Shown piece by piece: positions 61,701 to 64,000 of a DNA stretch of 64,000 bases; positions within the stretch are counted from its first letter, which is position 1; each line of letters opens with the position of its first letter. The notes beneath the pieces are model-generated. The model made no database searches and was not told the DNA's origin. It worked only from the letters and a program-made list of their open reading frames with translations. The stretch is from assembly GCF_000739915.1 (NCBI RefSeq), contig NZ_BBJT01000003.1, positions 62,001 through 126,000 of the forward strand. Direction: 5' to 3'. Source of the stretch: Paenibacillus chitinolyticus NBRC 15660. GTDB lineage: Bacteria; Bacillota; Bacilli; Paenibacillales; NBRC-103111. The position numbers were made by a program, and so were the translations under genes.

Positions 61701-64000
61701 ATAGTGGTACTGAAGAGGCAAAAAATGCATTCAACGCTTTAAAAGACACTCTTGGCTTAACGGATAGCCAAGTATCTTTGCTTAGAAGCAGTTTTGATTC
61801 GGCTAAGGGATCTCTTGATAGCGCAGCTAATTCGGCTGTTAACCTGAATACTGTCTTTTCGAGCTTAACAGGAAACTATAAAGCGGCATCCGATCAAATA
61901 AAACCTTTAAATCAATTGATTGATGCGATGGGTAAAGGGAAAAAGATGACCGCAGACGAGGTTGCTCAGCTCTCATTTCAGGTTGAAGGTTTCACCGAAG
62001 CGATAATCGACGAAAACGGTCAAATCAAAAATAACGTCGATGCTGTAATCAATCTTCGGGATGAGAAAATACAGGCTTATAAAGATCAAGAGCAAGGAAT
62101 GATTGATAACCTCAATAAGCTTGAACAGACCACTATTCAAGAGTTAAAGCTCTATGGTATACAGGTGGAAGGTATCAAATCTGTCGCCGAAGCCTTAGGG
62201 GAAATCTCTACAAAAAAGAGCCAAGTATCTGCTGATATTCGTCAAATGGGTAGAGAAAATGATATGGCTGGAGTCGAAGAGGCAACAAAAACTTTTGATG
62301 TTCTTTTTGATACCGAAGTGAAACTAGGCAAAATCGAAGCAATAAAGAAACGAATTGAAGGGTTGGCCAATACAACTAGGAGCGGTCTTGAACAGGTTGG
62401 TATGTCTGAGCCAGCAAAAGATAAGAAAGCTAAAGAGAAAAAAGCTAAAACAAAGTCCGAACCGTCCCCCTATGACGAATCGGAAAAGTATAAAATCAAC
62501 GAATATGAGCGCGCTTTGCAGAGACTTGACGATGAACTCAGGGAGTCCGAAGCAATCATCAATCGTTATCCTGACACGTCAAAGGATTATAGGGACGAGT
62601 TAACAAAACAAATTGAGATTCGGAAGAAGATGCAGGCTCTCGCTCACAATGAGGCCGAACGCCTTCGTTCTGAAATTTCAGATGTTAAGAATAAAATCGC
62701 CGTAGGAAAACTTAATCAGAAACAGGAGAACGACCTGCTTAAGCAACTTGAACAAAAAGAAAACAATCTTAGCCAACTCAGCAATAAATGGTGGGACTAT
62801 CAAGTTGCGGTTGAAGCGACTCAGAAGAAGATTACCGAAAGCATGGCTAAGTACAATAAAGAACAATTTGATATTTCTAAAAATTGGATCGATCAAGAGA
62901 AATATTATAAGCGGCTATCCTTAGACGATGAATTAGCTGCTTGGGAACGTGTTCAGGCTAGGTATGAGCAAGGTTCTGAAGAGCGGTTAAATGCGGATAA
63001 GGAAGTTTACCGCGTCAGGCAAGAACTCCTGTCCAAGTATGAGGAAGATTTCAACAAGGTAATGGAGAAAACTTCCCAAGCTACAGATGAAACGATCGAG
63101 AAGCTTCGGAAAAAGTTGGAGACAAAGGAAACGTTCAATCCAAGTGAACTAACGGATTCAGTAGATGCTATCATGGCAAGTATCGATATGATTGACAGGA
63201 AATATCCGAACGGATTCTCCCCTATTGATACATCCGACGATGCCAGAGTAAGATTGAATGCTTATAAGGCTAATGTTACCGCTCTCGCATCCAACATGAA
63301 AAGCATGATGGAGATGCCATACAATAACGCAGATCAACTTAAAAATATGATTGATGGACAGATCATGTTTGCTGGAAATATCAAAAAGCTTATGAATGAA
63401 ACGAATAGTCTTATTAAGCAAACTGAAACGGCCTACCGTATGCAAGAGGCATCGTTAGAAAATCAAATCAAACTGCATCAGCAAAGAAACGATAAAATTA
63501 TTGAAGGTTTGAACAAGGCGCTTGAAGTCAAGGATACCTTTAATACAACTGACTTTAGTACTTCTATCAACTCCATTCTGTCTGCTTTAGATGCATTAGA
63601 TGGTAAGTATGTTAAAGGTAATTTCGTTGAATCCACTCTGGGTACACGGGAAGACTTAGAATCGTATAAGAAGAAAGTTACCGAGATAGCTGAAGCCATT
63701 AAGAATTATCAAAACAGTGCTGACTTCTCATCCTCCTCAATTACAGAGCAGACTAAATATATTAATGGGTTGAAGACTCAAATTGATTCGCTTAACGACT
63801 CCATCCGAGTCAAAGAGCTTCAGTACAAAAATGAAGAAGAAGCGCTTGTCCAGTTAATCAAAGCAAAAGAGAAATCTTATGACGATGAAATCAATAAGCA
63901 GAAAGAAACATTAAAGAATCTTGATGAGCAGATTGATAAAGAGGATCGCTTAAAGAAACTCAAAGATATCAATGACGAGCTTGATAAGGTTAAGAATGAT
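58703..64000 (+). CDS. Tail tape measure protein, 3' end outside window
   Basis: The frame from ATG 58703 (GGAGG eight bases upstream) is open to the right edge, 1766 codons. Long coiled coils cover residues about 25-300 and 1090-1766; the middle (WARLGYNIQQAKVLAKETLV, then GEAMRRSAASLSEAGNTIEQ and QALKTISMRLRGISEEGEDL) matches the phage tape measure family core. A hydrophobic region lies near 680-760. It sets tail length and helps DNA entry. SPbeta YomI (about 2285 aa) adds peptidoglycan-degrading domains at its C-terminus, which here would lie beyond the window. Confidence 0.88.
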   Translation, partial: MSNDLRILISAGLNIGKSTNEINNAVKLLENKINNLKLNIQIDKNLSKGIQDLIVSVEKMKSISQDQNKVVSESQVVHKRLDGSVQTLTQKVLKNGEVISKTRTIHDENKRAIQDEETATKKLTQGVEQLNKAELDSIKISKNKADKINGYTVKSTDGYKTTTNRLESDGSTLINSQAVTNYKKQREDLIKEQERLNKKSEELDRAHYSALKDARKREEELEKTHYLALQQNQKRDQDYLQSKANMQNKLNDIQRRFGADSNVSNQIENLNNQLSNVSSIGNYKNALSSIDTELKKVVTSAKTAGSNIMGFGQQFAVAIQRIPLWMGAMTAFYFPLRQFQEGLKSILEIDTALTNLKKVTDETTATYAQFVRESGEIANSVGNLTVNVIQSATEWARLGYNIQQAKVLAKETLVYQNVGDIKSAEDASKSLISTIKGFGMEVDSQGKNVRKIVDIYNEVGNKFAISSAGIGEAMRRSAASLSEAGNTIEQAVALATGANSTIQDPARVGQALKTISMRLRGISEEGEDLSNLVPSLEQKFQSIGLTLQKDENTFKSTYEIFQDLSKVWGKLSEFERSDILELVAGKLQGNIAASLISNFKDAEGALQAGLNSFGSAAKENETYLKSMQGHIAKLKNEATNFWQGVMDSGALNQIIDLGTSLIGVLRSVTDTFGGLGSLAGVATAALIAFNVSVRSNTVGALSQSLANAALQFKSLSWFTNLYTSSAVGARVATIALQATMTMGLSIAVAGLISGLTSLYQAHQKNKDIQDQVKAQNEQIAESWNTQQDKIQPLLSQYRALNALTNEGKTFSSPDQEQKYLQTVNDLSTLLPNLVARIDEKGQKHLLNADAIERELKYTKELAQLERQGKVDNAKSDFSSTIEEIEKAKKSLNKLKEDLVGEYLFVNKDNIKNIYGDVNAVQIKILNKENEIALKTDVLKNKMQTVVESFLKLNNIDIPAEASKNIATVIKSLDVSNFKDSEKMTQTVQNFSSFLKLLKENSGTEEAKNAFNALKDTLGLTDSQVSLLRSSFDSAKGSLDSAANSAVNLNTVFSSLTGNYKAASDQIKPLNQLIDAMGKGKKMTADEVAQLSFQVEGFTEAIIDENGQIKNNVDAVINLRDEKIQAYKDQEQGMIDNLNKLEQTTIQELKLYGIQVEGIKSVAEALGEISTKKSQVSADIRQMGRENDMAGVEEATKTFDVLFDTEVKLGKIEAIKKRIEGLANTTRSGLEQVGMSEPAKDKKAKEKKAKTKSEPSPYDESEKYKINEYERALQRLDDELRESEAIINRYPDTSKDYRDELTKQIEIRKKMQALAHNEAERLRSEISDVKNKIAVGKLNQKQENDLLKQLEQKENNLSQLSNKWWDYQVAVEATQKKITESMAKYNKEQFDISKNWIDQEKYYKRLSLDDELAAWERVQARYEQGSEERLNADKEVYRVRQELLSKYEEDFNKVMEKTSQATDETIEKLRKKLETKETFNPSELTDSVDAIMASIDMIDRKYPNGFSPIDTSDDARVRLNAYKANVTALASNMKSMMEMPYNNADQLKNMIDGQIMFAGNIKKLMNETNSLIKQTETAYRMQEASLENQIKLHQQRNDKIIEGLNKALEVKDTFNTTDFSTSINSILSALDALDGKYVKGNFVESTLGTREDLESYKKKVTEIAEAIKNYQNSADFSSSSITEQTKYINGLKTQIDSLNDSIRVKELQYKNEEEALVQLIKAKEKSYDDEINKQKETLKNLDEQIDKEDRLKKLKDINDELDKVKND

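Overview
The window looks like part of a large, AT-rich, SPbeta-like temperate siphophage or prophage of a Bacillales host. The main evidence is a single-chain RNA polymerase of the YonO type (DVDGD catalytic loop) followed by an HU-like protein, a YonK-like protein, a phosphoesterase, terminase, portal, capsid and tail genes and a tape measure. The left part carries a YopQ/MrpR (YopR)-like repressor module, an ATP-dependent DNA ligase and dozens of tiny minus-strand genes. Three proteins have a tyrosine-recombinase fold, as in SPbeta (YopP, YopR, YomM). Host genus is not determined; the RsfA-like regulator and the type I-C-like CRISPR repeat fit Bacillus, Paenibacillus or Brevibacillus.

Layout. 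1-38.5 kb is almost entirely minus-strand, closely packed early/accessory genes: small zinc-ribbon and membrane proteins, RNA ligase, DNA ligase, HTH regulators, toxin-antitoxin genes, FRG and DUF262 proteins and a large adenine-methyltransferase fusion. Most are preceded by an 18-bp dyad, ATRAAA-N6-TTTYAT, just upstream of the ribosome binding site; I count about 30 copies, always with a 6-bp spacer. This resembles the SPbeta repeated element controlled by the master repressor MrpR. A four-repeat mini-CRISPR array without cas genes lies at 10.5-10.8 kb. A 1.2-kb non-coding stretch (35.5-36.7 kb) holds short direct repeats, a terminator and a 34-bp inverted repeat, next to an HTH protein and a tyrosine recombinase. 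From 38.6 kb the plus strand carries the RNA polymerase and then the late head and tail genes to the right edge, where the tape measure runs off the window. One minus-strand moron gene (58.0-58.6 kb) interrupts the late block.

Most notable is the cassette directly downstream of the MrpR-like repressor (4.1-6.1 kb): an AgrB-like peptide-processing membrane protease, a seven-helix membrane protein with no kinase domain, an unannotated 38-residue AgrD-like pheromone precursor, and a LytTR DNA-binding protein with no receiver domain. In SPbeta the corresponding lysogeny region carries the arbitrium peptide system (AimR/AimP). Here the phage seems to carry an agr-type, or LytTR-regulatory-system-type, communication module instead. 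The pheromone region lacks the usual ring-forming cysteine.

Other unusual points: three late-region genes appear to start at ATC codons behind perfect ribosome binding sites; a stand-alone ClpX-type zinc finger; a double-HTH gene interrupted by one in-frame stop; a DUF262 gene shifted by one base in a C6 tract; and a prohead protease with a nested scaffold start. Protein identities come from reading motifs by eye, without database searches.
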